Of a stretch of 64,000 nucleotides of DNA, positions 36,770 to 49,452 are shown piece after piece (the first letter of the stretch is position 1; each line of letters starts with the position of its first letter). The notes beneath the pieces are model-generated. The model did not search any database and was not told where the DNA came from. It saw only the letters and a program-made list of their open reading frames with translations. The stretch is from Lanius collurio (taxonomy: Eukaryota; Chordata; Aves; Passeriformes; Laniidae), in contig JACBWW010000048.1 of assembly GCA_020086605.1 (NCBI GenBank), forward strand, positions 835,002-899,001, read 5' to 3'. The position numbers and the translations under genes are program-made.

Positions 36770-37260
36770 ACATAATTTTTTAACCACTTAAGCCATTTCT
36801 GTTAAGGCATCGCAGTTCACTCTCAAAGAGTGTGTATATACAATGAATTTCTTACTTACTAGTGTTGTTTACCACAATGTGTGATGCACAATCTTCTAAA
36901 ACTGTTTCCTACATTTTAAATTAATTCTAATGTAGGTTTATCAGTTCCTTGTTATGCTGCAGAACTTGTATTAAATTCTGTGATCCATAAAACCTTTTTT
37001 TGAATGACACATAGTTTAGTTTTTCATTTAGAGGCCATAAAAGTGTTCACAAAAGTTATGTTGGAAAAAAAATGATTGAAAGTGCTAAAACACTGTACAG
37101 AATATAAAATCCTTTCATAGACTTTTTATGACACATGAAACATGAGTCTTAAAGGTTTAATGTTACTGACTTTTATACAAGGCTTTTTAATTCTTGATTC
37201 CAGTTATGGTTCTGCAAATGAACTGTGACATTAAAAAGAATCAGGCTGGAACTGCCTTAG
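36770..37260. promoter_or_regulatory. Enhancer-like block with inverted repeat
   Basis: It contains a perfect 8-base inverted repeat, CCTACATT (36908-36915) and AATGTAGG (36929-36936), around an AAATTAATT spacer. TTATCAGTTCC and GCAAATGAACTG also occur. Unique sequence. Confidence 0.3.
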
Positions 37261-37434
37261 CTTTCTCTCTAGATGAGTTTCTCCTGGCCATGAAGAGTTC
37301 ACATAATCTGCCCCACCCTGCCCACGTCTGGTTAGCACTAACTTGCTATAGCAGCAGCCAAGTGTAAATCCTGCACTGCATTAAATCTGCCTAACACACC
37401 ACATCCTACTCAAATTTGTCATTTAGGTTAGGTG

Positions 37435-37640
37435 GGCTTATAAATTGTTAAGAAGGGTGAAGTGTTACTTAATTTCCCTTTCTCTTAATATTTAATAGCT
37501 TTCTACAACAATTGGGCACGTGACTTAATTGACTGAATACAGAACCAGCACTGACATATACTCAAATAAAGAGATACAAAGCCAGTTATTGCATTATTTG
37601 CATAAGGGTAACGAAGCTTGTGCTATTGGGACCTGTGGAG
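37435..37640. promoter_or_regulatory. Enhancer-like block with E-box and octamer
   Basis: CACGTGAC (37517-37524, USF/TFE-type E-box) is followed by TTAATTGAC, and an exact octamer ATTTGCAT lies at 37596-37603 next to GGGTAACGAAGC. Unique sequence with retained CpGs. Confidence 0.4.
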
Positions 37641-39550
37641 TAACAGGTTCTTACACCTTCTAACAGCTAAAGGAAGCCAAATATTCACACATGGACCACT
37701 GTCCTAGCTCAGCAGATTTCTAGGACTCTCCAAAGGAGTAGTGTCACCATTTTCTGGGCCCTTCTGTGGGTGGATCTGTCACTAGATGACTGTATGTGAT
37801 AGGTTCTCAGACAAATGTAGACATGTCCCAGCTGGAGGGCTTTCCCTGCACACCAAGTGACCTTGGTGGGAACTATTTTTGGGGCAAGGAACTGCACTCT
37901 TGCTCTTCTGGAACCCAGCTGTGCACAGATACCTTGGACAACCCCATTTTGCCTGAAAAACAGATCATTTCCATTGCTCCAATGATTTAGAGAGGCCTGA
38001 AAATGACTGAAACTGGGGTTTTTTTGACCTGGACATTTTCATCTATCTGCTTCAACAGGTATCTGAGCAAGTTCTATGATCAAATTTTCAATACAATCAA
38101 CAGAAAGAAAAAGGATGTGACTAACCCCATCTTGAAATAAGTATCATACACCATTAGAAATGCTTATTTCTCTCCACAAAAGTAGCTAGGATGACTAGAT
38201 CAGGTCTAGATGGATATATTGGGTCTCAGCCTTTGAGTCATTTCAACCTGACAGTAACCAGTTCAGAGAACACTGCAGTAGCAGAATGTGCCATGCAAGG
38301 GCTGTGTCTTGCAATTATTCCCTACTGTTTGCATCTATGCAACTAAAATTCCTTTATCTCCAAACACAGTAGCCCCGTCTCTACTTCTTACTGAGAAGAG
38401 CCCGCAGCTCATGCAGAGCTCTGCCCAGCTATCATTAAAGATACACATAGAGCCCAAGTTGTGGCTCCTGATTTGCACAAACGGACAAGGGGGGGTGATT
38501 CTGGACTGTGCTTAAGGCCAGGCCCCAAACCCGTTCAGTTTACTTGTACAGTAAAGGCTGCAGGTGAAGAGAGCCTTTAGCTTGCTAGTTGGTGCAAATG
38601 CAATATTATCAGTAGCTGAAATGATTGTCTGGGACTCAGTACCAACTCACTTTGGGTCGTCTTGGAATCAAAATATTTGCTGCAGATACTTGTTCATGCT
38701 TGCTTCATATTTCGTTACGATATTATTATAGCTGTAGTATGCACACTTAACAAATTTCAGAGGATGCTATACTATAAATTATTGAAAGGGAATCTCATTT
38801 TTCTCTACAGGGTTCAAAAACTCAGTACAAGTTTTCTGGCTTTTTTCTTTCTTTTTGAATCCAATTATCAAGTGGAAAAACACATTTACAGCAAAAGTTA
38901 ATAGTGCATGATTGTGAAGCAGCAATCTAGTTCGTGAGCACTCTGTCCAGCAAATGTTATGAGCAGTGTGATTCAGCTGCTGATGAAGAAAAATCTAAAA
39001 CTGTTACCACAGTACATTGATCTATTCTGAACTAATTTCACAATTCCAGGGTTTGCATTGGTTGCTCTTGAAAATTTGACAAGCATATTAAAGGCAGACA
39101 GGAAAAAATTGTACATTGTACATTGACATTAACATCCAAACTTTGTTTTCATTTTGCTTTTTAAAGGTTTTTTATTTAGATTTCATCTAGACAACACATT
39201 TGAGTTGCCTTTGTTGGAAGATATATTATCCTTACTATGTGAAGAAGAAAAGAAAAATAAAGTTGTAAAGTGCCATGAAAAGCTGTCTGCTACAAGAGCA
39301 GTATTTCTCTTCTGACAGAAAAGCTCCATGTTCTTTTTCCAAAACCCCTCACTAAACTCAGAAACATTGATCCAGACATTTCTATTGCTTCCTTGCTCCA
39401 CAGGTTGATTACATACCTCACAAAAACTCAGAGCTGTTGTAAATTTTCAAACAAGAGAAAGCATACCACTTATCCACACCGCAGTAGGATTGCATTTTCA
39501 CTTTCCTTATAGCTTCCCCACCCACCATTTCCATTCAGTGTCAGCACAGA

Positions 39551-39584
39551 TTATTAGTATTAGTATTATTAGTATTAGTATTAA
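39551..39584. repeat. (TATTAG)n-like microsatellite
   Basis: Imperfect copies of TAGTAT/TAT units over 34 bases. Confidence 0.85.
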
Positions 39585-40821
39585 CTTATGTTAAGCAGTA
39601 ATGTAATGTAAATACAAATTAGAAATAACATCTTGCTCTCAAATACCTCCAAAAGCAATCCAGTAAATAGAAGAGATCTTTTTCATGACATATCACAAAA
39701 AGTGACAAAATTGTGCTAAAAGAACCAAGGTCAAAATCTGGATTTTTTTTTTTTTAGGGATTTTCATTCAGTTAGTGCTTGGATAAAAGTTGCAGTGCCC
39801 AATTTCAAGTGCAGGTATGCTGAGGAAGGGGGTCATTTTCTTACAGTGGGTCATCTTATCATCTCAGGTCTCACTTTTCTACTTGCTCTTCCTTCAGGAC
39901 TTCTCCACTTCAACACAGCCTTTTGGAGCCTCTCTCTGTAAACTGTCCACTTAGTCAGAATGAACCCATACTCAAAGCTTCCTTTTTCCTTGTTCTAAAT
40001 GTTGTTCTAATACATGATTTCTGAGGTGAGAAAATATATATTCTCAAGTATTTTGAGGAAGAGAAGGTTAGAAATGAAAATAGCACTTAAACAAGCATAA
40101 TCTCTTGGGCAAATGGGTTTACAAGATAGACAAGGCCCTTTTTTCATCAAAAAAATCCAAAATACCAGAATCAGAATAATTGTTAATGACAATTAAAAAT
40201 GTTGAAAGCAGTTGTAACCAATGGGACATGTGAGAGAGACTGAAGTGACACAAAAGAAGACATTTTCTTAAGCTATTGAATGAAGGTAGTGATAAAGGAC
40301 AGGAGGAAGAGTGAAAAGATGCAGAATTACAAGATAGCAAAGAATATTTTTTTTCAATTTCAAGTCAACTCATTGCCAAAATTAAGTAAAGGTACCTAAC
40401 CTGGAGTGCTGAAAATAAACACAGAAGGAGTGCCACTGAGGTGTAAAAGAGAGCAAAGGAGAAATAACATTAAGGTAGGAATAACAGCACTAGTAAAGAA
40501 AGCAGACCTAAAAGGGATGAGACGAGTTCTTAAGTACAGTTTTCTGCTATACCAGGTGTAGGTACTTGCTACTGGCTCCTATGCTTTCAGAATTCACTTT
40601 CATTCTGTTTTACTTTCCTTAAAAATTTCTTTTATGTCTCATTTACATTTTCTGCTTCTCCCTACATTAAGATGTTTTTTCAGATGCCTCCTCACTTTCT
40701 TTGCATACAAACCCTAATTTATATATTTTTAACTCAAGGAAATTCCAAGTCCCCTGTAGAGTGGACTATCTAAATCCATATGTAGGTGACTTCACTACCT
40801 TATTGAAATTATTCATTAATC

Positions 40822-40837
40822 TTTTTTTTTTTTTTTT
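40822..40837. repeat. Poly(T) run, 16 bases
   Basis: Uninterrupted T homopolymer. Confidence 0.9.
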
Positions 40838-41260
40838 GTTAAGATATCCAGCTACAGATATACTTCATCTTTTCTTTCCATTGAATTCAATTTGAATCAA
40901 GTTGTGATTGCTTGATCCAAGACCAGCTCTTCTGTTTTAATCTGAAAGAAAGTTTAAACTAGCACCGTCTCTTAGTTCAGGAAGAGTTGGTGAAACGTGT
41001 GCTGGGTGTGTATCACTGCATGTAGTTTTCTAGGCACTTGCTGTTGTCTCTGTTGGGTCTGGGCTAATGGGAATCCTGTTTGTGATAAAGTCATTTTTAT
41101 ATTGCTATTAGCACCACATAATCTAGTACAGCCTGTCTTTCCTCTACAGCAGGAAAAAAAACTAACTCATACTGGCTGAACTTCAAAGAGTTTCCTTCTC
41201 TATTACTGCAGTAGAGGATTGCACACAACTCAAAACTGAAGAAATACATTTATAGCTGAC

Positions 41261-41275
41261 CCCTAACCCTAACCC
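41261..41275. repeat. Short interstitial telomere-like repeat
   Basis: CCCTAACCCTAACCC is two and a half perfect copies of the vertebrate telomere unit, about 325 bases left of the strongest enhancer-like block. Such short runs can arise by chance or by repair of a break. Confidence 0.7.
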
Positions 41276-41599
41276 AGGACATCTTTTATCATTTTTTTTT
41301 TTTATGATTCTGGATCAGAATCTTTCTTCTCCCTGGAACCACTCTCTCCAGGGACCTGCAAAGACATATGCTTCATGTGGGAGGCTGAGCCAGGAGGGTC
41401 ACAGCTGTAGGAACCAGCTAACAGAGGCAAATAATTTCTTTGCCTGGACTCTACACCATTTACTATGCCTCCTCAATATGAATATTTTTCTAGATGGTAT
41501 TTTAACTTACACACGTCATTTTAAATGCTTAAATAAACCCTGCAAATATATTATTAAATGTGGAGCCTGTGAAAAGCTGTCGTTGGCTGGTAGGGTTTG

Positions 41600-42370
41600 A
41601 ATCTTGTCCACGGTGTTGATCTATTCTGCCTGCAGAGGGAATTAAATTAATGTCAAAGTCTCCCGGCCAATACGTATCTACCTCCACAAAATGGAAAACA
41701 TCTTGATTCTTGCAATAGTGGCACTGAGCTGACTAAAATAATATCCTTTTCACTGCCATTATACCAACACAATATAATTGGGGAATTGCTAGTGTCCCTA
41801 TATTTAATTTTAGTGCCTCAGCAAATGATCCTAATAGCCTAATGGCTAGATGCTGCTGTTGCTAATGCTGTTCAATTGACTAGGTTTCAAAGTGTATCAA
41901 TGAGTCTTTTAAGTATCCACTAGAGCTGTAAGGGTTCAGATTACAGCTCTTAAACTATATGTGATCTCTAATGAAAAAAGGGGGGAAAAAAGGAATTGAT
42001 AAAGCAAGCTAAGGCAGCAAAGTCAGCAAAAATTGTGCAGGCGATCTAACTTCACTCTACAACCGGGCGAGCACAGAAATTACATTTGGTCACTAAATAA
42101 TGCACCTGGGAAAGTAAGGAACAATGCAAATAATAATCCATTTTTTAATAATTAAATCTTAGCTAGGTCACAATGATGATTTTTTTTCATAGACTATAAG
42201 TATCATCAGGGGATTTGTAAAAAAAAAATTGCCTTGTAACTTTTTATGAAAATTAACACTATCTAGTATTGATCCTGATTTGTGCATGTTAAAACAACTC
42301 TCCTTGGGTAAAATATTCTTAAAGTCAATAATATGCAGTAATCTCATGTGACACTAATAAAATAACAAAA
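41600..42370. promoter_or_regulatory. Strongest enhancer-like block, about 770 bases
   Basis: Long unique segment with high sequence complexity and dense developmental-factor words: GGAATTAAATTAATGTC, CTAATAGCCTAATGGC, TTCAATTGACTAGG, an exact octamer ATGCAAAT (42124-42131) beside AATAATCC, and TTAATAATTAAATC. It keeps CpGs (TCCCGGCC, ATACGTAT, GGCGATC, ACCGGGCGAGC) that the surrounding DNA lacks. This combination is what deeply conserved vertebrate enhancers usually look like. No repeat, no frame. Confidence 0.45.
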
Positions 42371-43523
42371 ATGACAATTCATTTTTGTTTACTTGTCTCC
42401 TCTTTAATGGATTGATAAATTTTGTTAAAAAAAAAGAAAACTAGATCTTGGTGCATAGTAGGCATATTTCTAAAACAGTTCTGATTGATTTTTTGAGTCA
42501 TTTTTGAAGAAACAATCAATCTTGAGAATTCTTTTCTGAAACATATTTTAATGGCTGTTGATGTATGTTGTGCGTTTCACAAACACCCAAAATGCTGTGC
42601 TGAAGGTCTTAATCCAGAAAACACTTCACACTTGCCTCCCCCAAGCACTTGATTTCTCCAAACATACAAGCAGCTCCAGTGAGGCACAGCTGATTTCACA
42701 GATTTCAAATTAAGCATATGTGTTTGCAGATTCTAGCCTAAAAGAAGCTGAGATGTCACAGAAAACAATTCTGTCACAATCAGAATTTATCTGTCTGCAA
42801 TGCCAGCTGTATTTATTCCAAATTACTCTAAATTAAAACAACAACTATTACTATTCCTCAAGAAGCTGTACTTTGCAGCTTCTCAGAAAGAGAATAGGAA
42901 ATGGTGAAAGTGCTGTCACAATAGTGCTAAGAACTCCATGTATTCACTGAGACAAAATGAGAGAACATGAAACTATTCTTCTGCCAAAGGCAATATTCCA
43001 TCTCCTCACTTATGGGAGAGAGAGAGAAAAATAAGCTAATTTACTCCACCTGTACAAACTGATAAAAGCACCTAGAGTTTCAAGGTGTTGTGATGCTTTT
43101 GAATTTTGTAGGCATGGGCAAATATTTTCACAGGAGTAATCTTAGTAGCCTCGGCTGATATTTTGATGTTCACGTAACAGAGACAAGAGCTCACTAAATG
43201 GCAGAAAAATAAAGCCTGGATGGGGAAATGGCACCAACCTATCCTTTCAGAGTGGAGGTAGATTTGGAAGAGTATTCATTAGACCAGAATGCAAAGTGCT
43301 GTTGAGTCCAGTAGAAATATTCACAGATTCAATCTGTGAATAAACTTGCCACCCTTTTGCACTGACAACTCCAGACACTTAGTTTCCTACGACTTTGTGT
43401 TTGGGCTGTTCTTATTCCCAGTTACAGAAGTTACAGAGATTTAGATGTGACTCAAGAGCACTGAAATGAAATCGGGACAAATGAAGCTAACTATTTCCTC
43501 TTTTAAACAGAGCCTCCTGGAGG

Positions 43524-43615
43524 TTTTCTCTTTTCTTTCCTTTTCTTTCCTTTTCTTTTCTTTTCTTTTCTTTTCTTTTCTTTTCTTTTCTTTTCTCTTT
43601 CCTTTTCTTTTTTCT
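43524..43615. repeat. (TTTTC)n pentanucleotide microsatellite
   Basis: A polypyrimidine stretch with nine perfect consecutive TTTTC units at 43551-43595 and imperfect flanks. A plus-strand frame over it reads alternating Phe, Ser and Leu, a shadow of the repeat. Likely length-polymorphic; mirror-symmetric tracts of this kind can form triplexes. Confidence 0.97.
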
Positions 43616-44309
43616 AAGAAAAAATCCCTGTCTTATAGACTTTCTGGAGCAGAAATGATATTGACAATGCCTCCTAGTAATTTTTTAATAAAAAGTAGGA
43701 ATTGCTGCAAGAAATAAGATAGAAATTCATTACAAAATCCGAATACTAGCATTGGTTTTAGTTTATTGCTTGTGAAGTAATCTAAAAAATTATTTTTGTC
43801 AACAAAACTAAAGTAAAAGTTTTTATATGTAAACCATATCACTTTGAAAAATTACATATCATGAAAATTCCAGTTTAGACCAGTTAAATTCTCTGGCCAA
43901 GCCAGTTTCAGTGTTGCTACTCTGTTGTGTAAAGATTTTCTCCAGAGACAGGTTAACCTTTATGCTTTCTGCTATCTGTAGCTATGCATTGGCTAAAATA
44001 CCTTCCTACCTCTCTCTGATTCAATGTAAGGAAACAGATTACTTGAAAGGGCTATTAAGTCCTTTGCTTTGTTTTTGCCTTAAACAACCTCTCTTCTAGT
44101 CTTAAGCTCCTAGAAATTCCATCCGGCCCCCCACTGTTCATTAAAACAAACACTGCCTATTTTATTATTTGCTGTCCCGCCATCTCTCTGCCAAAACAAA
44201 AGGGTAGATTGTCTGCTGCTGGAGACACCTGGAAGGTGCACAAAGTACAAAGGCCAGAATTCAAAGGAGTTCTCAGTGTATTCAACAAGCAATTACTTCT
44301 GCTTCTGAT

Positions 44310-44760
44310 GGGAGACTGTCATCTTCAAACACGAGGCATTCTTCGGAAAGATTAGTCCAAATTACATTTTATTACACTGGCCTTCTTGGACGGCCTAAAC
44401 TTCATCTCATTCTTATTCTAATGGAATTCAATCAAGGGCATTAATATATTGTTTATGACATGTTTGGAGTTCTTGTGTTATCAGCATACATTCATGAGAG
44501 GAGCTTCAAACCGTATCAGATAACAGTGAGCTGGATGTTGGATGTTGTACAGCACAGGGGATTTTATCATCTTGTTGAACCAGTGGCAGTGATTAAACTA
44601 AACTGTCTGAACAAAGCTTTTGCATGTCAGGCTGTTGAATGGCAAAATGAAAGAGTGACACACTTCAAAGATCAAGGAGAGAGAAAGAGAGCTGAAAAAT
44701 CATACTTATGTAACTTCTTATTTAATATACTGATTAACTGAACCATTGGCTGCCTGAGCT
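44310..44760. promoter_or_regulatory. Enhancer-like block
   Basis: Unique sequence with TTCTTGGACGGCC, GGAATTCAATCAAGGGC, GCATTAATATATTG and CAGATAACAGTGAGCTGG (GATA-like). A 93-codon frame (44460-44741, plus) overlaps it but has no recognisable family and is probably accidental. Confidence 0.3.
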
Positions 44761-44879
44761 TTTACTAAATAATAATCAGAACAAAATATTTTATGTACCC
44801 AAGCATCAATACACTACATGTGAATGCCAAGGTGCATACGAAGTTCTCATATCGCTGTTCTCTCATCTCTGAGAGCACC

Positions 44880-45112
44880 ACACTCAATCTTACCAGTTTT
44901 TCCCTGCCATACTTTCAAAAAATTTACAGACAATCTGACTTACACCAGTTTCCCTCACAGCTTACTTTTCATATTTGTGAGGTCCAAAGGCAAAATTCTT
45001 ACATCTTCTCTAAAGTGCATAATACCAATATGCATAATTTCATAGACGCCAGTAGGACTGTTTGTGGGAATAAAAAGTATTCATGAAAGTAAGGGCTAAA
45101 ATATCCAGGCCC
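44880..45112. repeat. Possible ancient amniote repeat
   Basis: ACTTACACCAGTTTCCC near 44938, and AGTAGGACTGTTTGTGGG followed by AGTAAGGGCTAAAATATCCAGGCCC near 45050-45106, resemble a short inverted-repeat-like family common in turtles and crocodilians (TTACACCAGTG and GTAAGGGTTTGCAGGATCTGGCCC wording). Similarity is patchy. Confidence 0.3.
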
Positions 45113-45679
45113 CAAGCTCTTGAAATGCAATGTAAATAACTTATATTTTCTTTTCATATCAATTAGGAATAAAAAAAAAAAAAGTGCTAATATGGAAAGA
45201 CTGGTTGAAAGAGAAGAAAAAACAAGTTAAGGACCTAGTATTGTCCCAGACCATCTAGTTTCTGAAAGCAATTACTTTAGACAAATTTCATTTGTATATG
45301 TGAGAGCTCATAATGTGTGCAGCATGATTTACAGTATAACATACAGATTGCTGACATTTTTGGGATGAGCTCAGATATCTTCCTTCTACCAAATCTTATG
45401 TAAACAAATGCTGCTACCATTTCATCTATTACACTGCAATCTCCATAAAAAAAAAGGCTTTCTTCTAAAATCCCAAATAAGAGATTCCTAGATTTAAAAT
45501 AAATAGCCTGAACCAAAAGGCAATTTCTGTTACAAGGTTTAGCTGAATCTTCACCAAGGATGGATTATTGGCTAGGTATTCATTTTTTGATATTCATTGC
45601 TAGCATAAGTCAAATTTTAAGAAACATGGGAATGATTTTCTTTCAGTTCTCTGCAGAACCCAGAATAGGTCTTGACCTT

Positions 45680-45860
45680 GCTCACAGTGTTAACATAATA
45701 GGAATTATCATTTCTTATCAATAATAATTTCATCTGATTACTTTAATTTGCACATTTAAACAAGCTTTAGTACGCTTTCTGCATAAATAAATAAATTTCC
45801 TTTATTTATACAACAAGGTTAATTTGTTTTCATGGGCAAAAATGAAAGCATTCTTATTTT
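45680..45860. promoter_or_regulatory. Enhancer-like block
   Basis: AT-rich unique DNA with TTATCAATAATAATTTC, TGATTACTTTAATTTGC and AAGGTTAATTTG. Motif content only. Confidence 0.25.
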
Positions 45861-46978
45861 TGTCAGAGCTGTGGGTTAAAAACCATCTTCTTCAAACCTT
45901 CTAGTGTTTTTATTTGATAGTAATATTCTTCCTTCTTGTAGAGCCATAGTGCAATGACATCCATTAACATTCAAAACTAGAGAACACTTTCAAATTCAAA
46001 TCCACTTGAGATGGTACAGTAACAGAAAGGGAGCCTGAGGGAAACAATTCTGAGAATAAACAGAGGACCTACCCATTAGAAAATTCCACTGTGTATATCA
46101 GTTTTTATAATTGGTGGTACATATGTGTGCATACATGTTTATATTTCATTGCAGCTCTATGAATAAATCAAGATTTAATATTTATGGCAAACAGGCTAAA
46201 TATGAGATGTTTCAGTGCACTACAGTGATTATGCAATAGTACAAAGATACCTAATTATCTGGTGTAGATCTAAATGTATATATGTGTGTGTTCTTCTTTA
46301 TGAAAAAAACACATAATAACATTCCAGAGATACATGTTTATGTTAGGCATTTGAGAAATTACAACCTATGTTTTACTGCATGCGGAATCCTTACTTTTTT
46401 TATCTTTCTCTTTTTCATCATTAAATAGCACTCTATATGAGAAAACTTAATAGCCAAATAACATGAGAAGTTCTACCTGCTTGGCAAACATAATTGCCTA
46501 ATTTTCTTTGCAAAAAGTAAATATTACATATTAGCTACTTTTAAGGCATGGACAATCTAACTAAAATAATGAAAAAAAATTACTAAATAGCAAGTCTATT
46601 TTACTATTTTCCAATATTTTGATATTTTTCCAATAATTATACTTAAAATGCCTATATATCTAAAACACCTATAAAAATGCTGGCTTTAGTGTCATGCTTG
46701 TACCTAACTTTGCTGACATGAGCAGCATTATAGTAGAAGGAATCAAGGAAGCTCTCCTGTTTAATTTCAGTTCTACTACTAGAGATGGCCAAAAAACAAA
46801 ACGAGTCGCAATATTTGTGCACCTATTCGTGTAAGACAAGGAGAGTGTGACCCAGGTTGTACACCAAGTTACTAGATTCCTCTGTGCTGCAGGGCTTTTT
46901 TTCCAATTTCTACACCAGAATAAAAAATGCATAGTAGTATGTAGACATGTAACATATATTTTATTGTGTCTAAGAATA

Positions 46979-47012
46979 CGTACATATACATACATATATA
47001 TATACACACACA
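46979..47012. repeat. (AC/AT)n microsatellite
   Basis: ACATACATATATATATACACACACA-type dinucleotide run. It explains the Tyr/Val-rich stretch of the 137-codon minus frame at 46669-47082. Confidence 0.85.
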
Positions 47013-47099
47013 GTGCTTGGAGACTTTGTTTTTTTACTTGCTTAAGACAGGTGTAACTCACTAGTACAGAGGGTGAAAGCACTGAATAGCCATCAGATT

Positions 47100-47340
47100 A
47101 TAATGATAGTTTAGAATTTCCCCCGGTGTCTTTCAGTTACCATGTGATTTATTTAGATTTTTCAAATAAGACAATTTTCAGATACTCATAGTGTAAGTTC
47201 CTCAGCATGTAGACATTTATTCATACAACCAGTTGCACTGCACTCAGCTAAAATACTATATGAATAATGGTTGTTGTGTCTCCAAGAATGAAATTCATCT
47301 GATCAATAATAAAAGGCTGTGTCTAATTTAATCTAGATAA
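47100..47340. promoter_or_regulatory. Enhancer-like block
   Basis: Unique sequence with CATGTGATTTATTTAG, TCATCTGATCAATAATAAAAG and TAATTTAATCTAG. Motif content only. Confidence 0.2.
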
Positions 47341-48339
47341 TTAGAAAATTAATATAATTTGATTTATCCACAAAACAAGTCAGCCTGTGCCCCAAAGTTG
47401 TGTCTCTCCATCAACGAACAACATGCCTAAGACAACCAGCTCAGCAGTAGACCTCATTATGGAAAATGTGAAGTTAGACAAGATGAATCTTCAAGCTAAA
47501 TATCTGCAGTCAAGTTATAGCGTGAGGGAAGCAGGTCTCCATCACAAACTATTCAAGTGCATGGGAATTCTACTGTAGCTTGCAAAGGAAAAATAAGTAT
47601 ATTCAATGCAGGATTGCAACCCAAAGCAGAAAAAAGATGAGTGCTTTCATGGGCTACATAGTTATGAAAGAGTACAGTAACGCACTGAGACATTCATTCT
47701 TTATCATCAATTTTTCTTAAATAGGTGCACTTCCAATAATTGTAGTTTATTAATTATATTCTCAACAACAAAATTCATACTGCTCTCCTAGATCTAAAAT
47801 AGAACAGTGTTGTCCTTTGGTGGCATTATTCCCTGTGAAAATGTGTCAGGAAAAATGACATTTAGCCTTCATTTCCTGTATTGCTAAAGACTTCCAAACG
47901 CTGGATAGAGTCTAGGGAAAGCTGCATGTAAATTCCTTTCCTTACCATGCTATGCCCTAAAAAGTCATGCAGATACAGGCTTAAACTGTTCCATATTCCA
48001 TAGTGTAAGAAGAACCAGCAAAGAGTGGAGTCCTGTTTGTGCAGTTAAAACCTCACTTAGAAAATAACTTTACAACATGACTTTCTGCAGCTAGAGGACA
48101 CAGTATTTCAACTAGAAAGCCTGAGGAATTCATTCCCATTCTTAATTCCTAGGAATATATTAATTATTCTTAAACATGGCTGTTAGAAGCATTAGCACAT
48201 CAATATAAAGCAAAGAAAAAGGCAGTTTACAGTATGCACAAGAGCAAGGCAATATTTTACTGCCTAAACTATATACTTGCATTAATACTTGAGGTCAGAA
48301 TCCATCATCATGCATCAATGCATGCCAGGTCGAATAGGA

Positions 48340-48690
48340 AGGAAGCACTGCTCTGACTGGCAGCCATAGCATGGATCAAAAGACCAGAGTGATATGCTAA
48401 TTTGGTACAAGATGAATAAGCATGTCAGCCGCAGCGTTTTATGTAAAACAGAACTTGTGAAGTTTTGCAATCAGGTAGACACCAGAAAGGAATTACAATA
48501 ATCCACATGGAGGTGACAGAAGTACTACATGGATTAACATTTCAGCTGTGGCCTGAGAAAATATTATCCCCAACCCAGCAATAGCAGGCACATAAGTGAG
48601 TAAAAGGTGTAGTGAGGATGGCATGTAAATAACTGCTGGAGAACACAGAGTGAGGTGACTCTGATTAGCGTTGGCAAGGGATACAGGGAA
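48340..48690. repeat. Old interspersed repeat of uncertain family
   Basis: The block includes CATGTCAGCCGCAGCGTTTTATG, AAGTTTTGCAATCAGGTAGAC, GGAATTACAATAATCCACATGGAGGTGAC (given in part) and GGATTAACATTTCAGCTGTGG. This wording recurs in several vertebrate repeat families (antisense of an old LINE, as I recall it), but I cannot name the family. It has an unusual CpG pair (CCGCAGCG) for this region. Confidence 0.4.
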
Positions 48691-49428
48691 AAAATGTAAA
48701 AAATGTGTCTACAGACAACACAAGGAATCCATTGAAGTGCTTATATATGTCTTTTATCTCCATAGTAAGTGAAACACCTTTGTACCTTTATCTGAAGGCC
48801 CTTACTCATCAATGAATATAAACTGGCAGTTTGAGATACATCCAGGAGAGCTAAAAAATGAGCAGCAGGTGCCTGGCAAGAGAGAGGACAACCCTTACTG
48901 TAAGAGGTGTTAGGTCCTGAAATGCTCCTGAGAGGACTTTTCTTTTTCATATATGGTTTAACACAGTGTTCCAGTAATAGTTCTTTGCAGAAAGATTACC
49001 ATCAGCTAAAGGAGATGCAGCAAAATCACTGGTGTGCAACATGGCTGCCTACTTAGAAATGGAAAGTCACAGTGAGAATGTAGTAAGCCAGTGAACTTGA
49101 AGTGGCTATGGATAACCTTAGAGAAGCAATTAAGTATCTGTTTAACATCCCACCTTAAATGTTTGCACTCTAGGAAATACTTGTACAAGACTGGTAGCAC
49201 TGGTTAGGCCTCTCACCTTCCAGTGAGAGAAATTATACTCTATGCTGCTTGGAGGGCATTTATTTTAGACACAGCTTTAAACCACAAATCTTATGTTAAA
49301 TGTATATACTAATGTTCATGTGCTTCACTATGTACGAATAAGGATTTGCTGAGTAGCAATAAATCAAATTACATTTTCCCAGTGAATTATTCTGGACGTG
49401 GTGTGAGTCTACTATAAAACATACGGAC

Positions 49429-49452
49429 ACATATATATAATATATATAAAAT
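49429..49452. repeat. (TA)n low-complexity run
   Basis: Alternating TA over about 24 bases with small interruptions. Confidence 0.8.

Larger units (their letters stand above)
37641..41599. other. Intergenic, no gene recognised
   Basis: Unique DNA holding the 39551 microsatellite, the T-run at 40822 and the telomere-like run at 41261. No recognisable exon. Confidence 0.5.

Noticed and set aside
43466..43717. Phe/Leu/Ser-rich frame as a membrane peptide
   Set aside because: Encoded by the (TTTTC)n microsatellite.
46669..47082. 137-codon minus frame as a gene
   Set aside because: It runs through an (AC/AT) microsatellite and shows no family.
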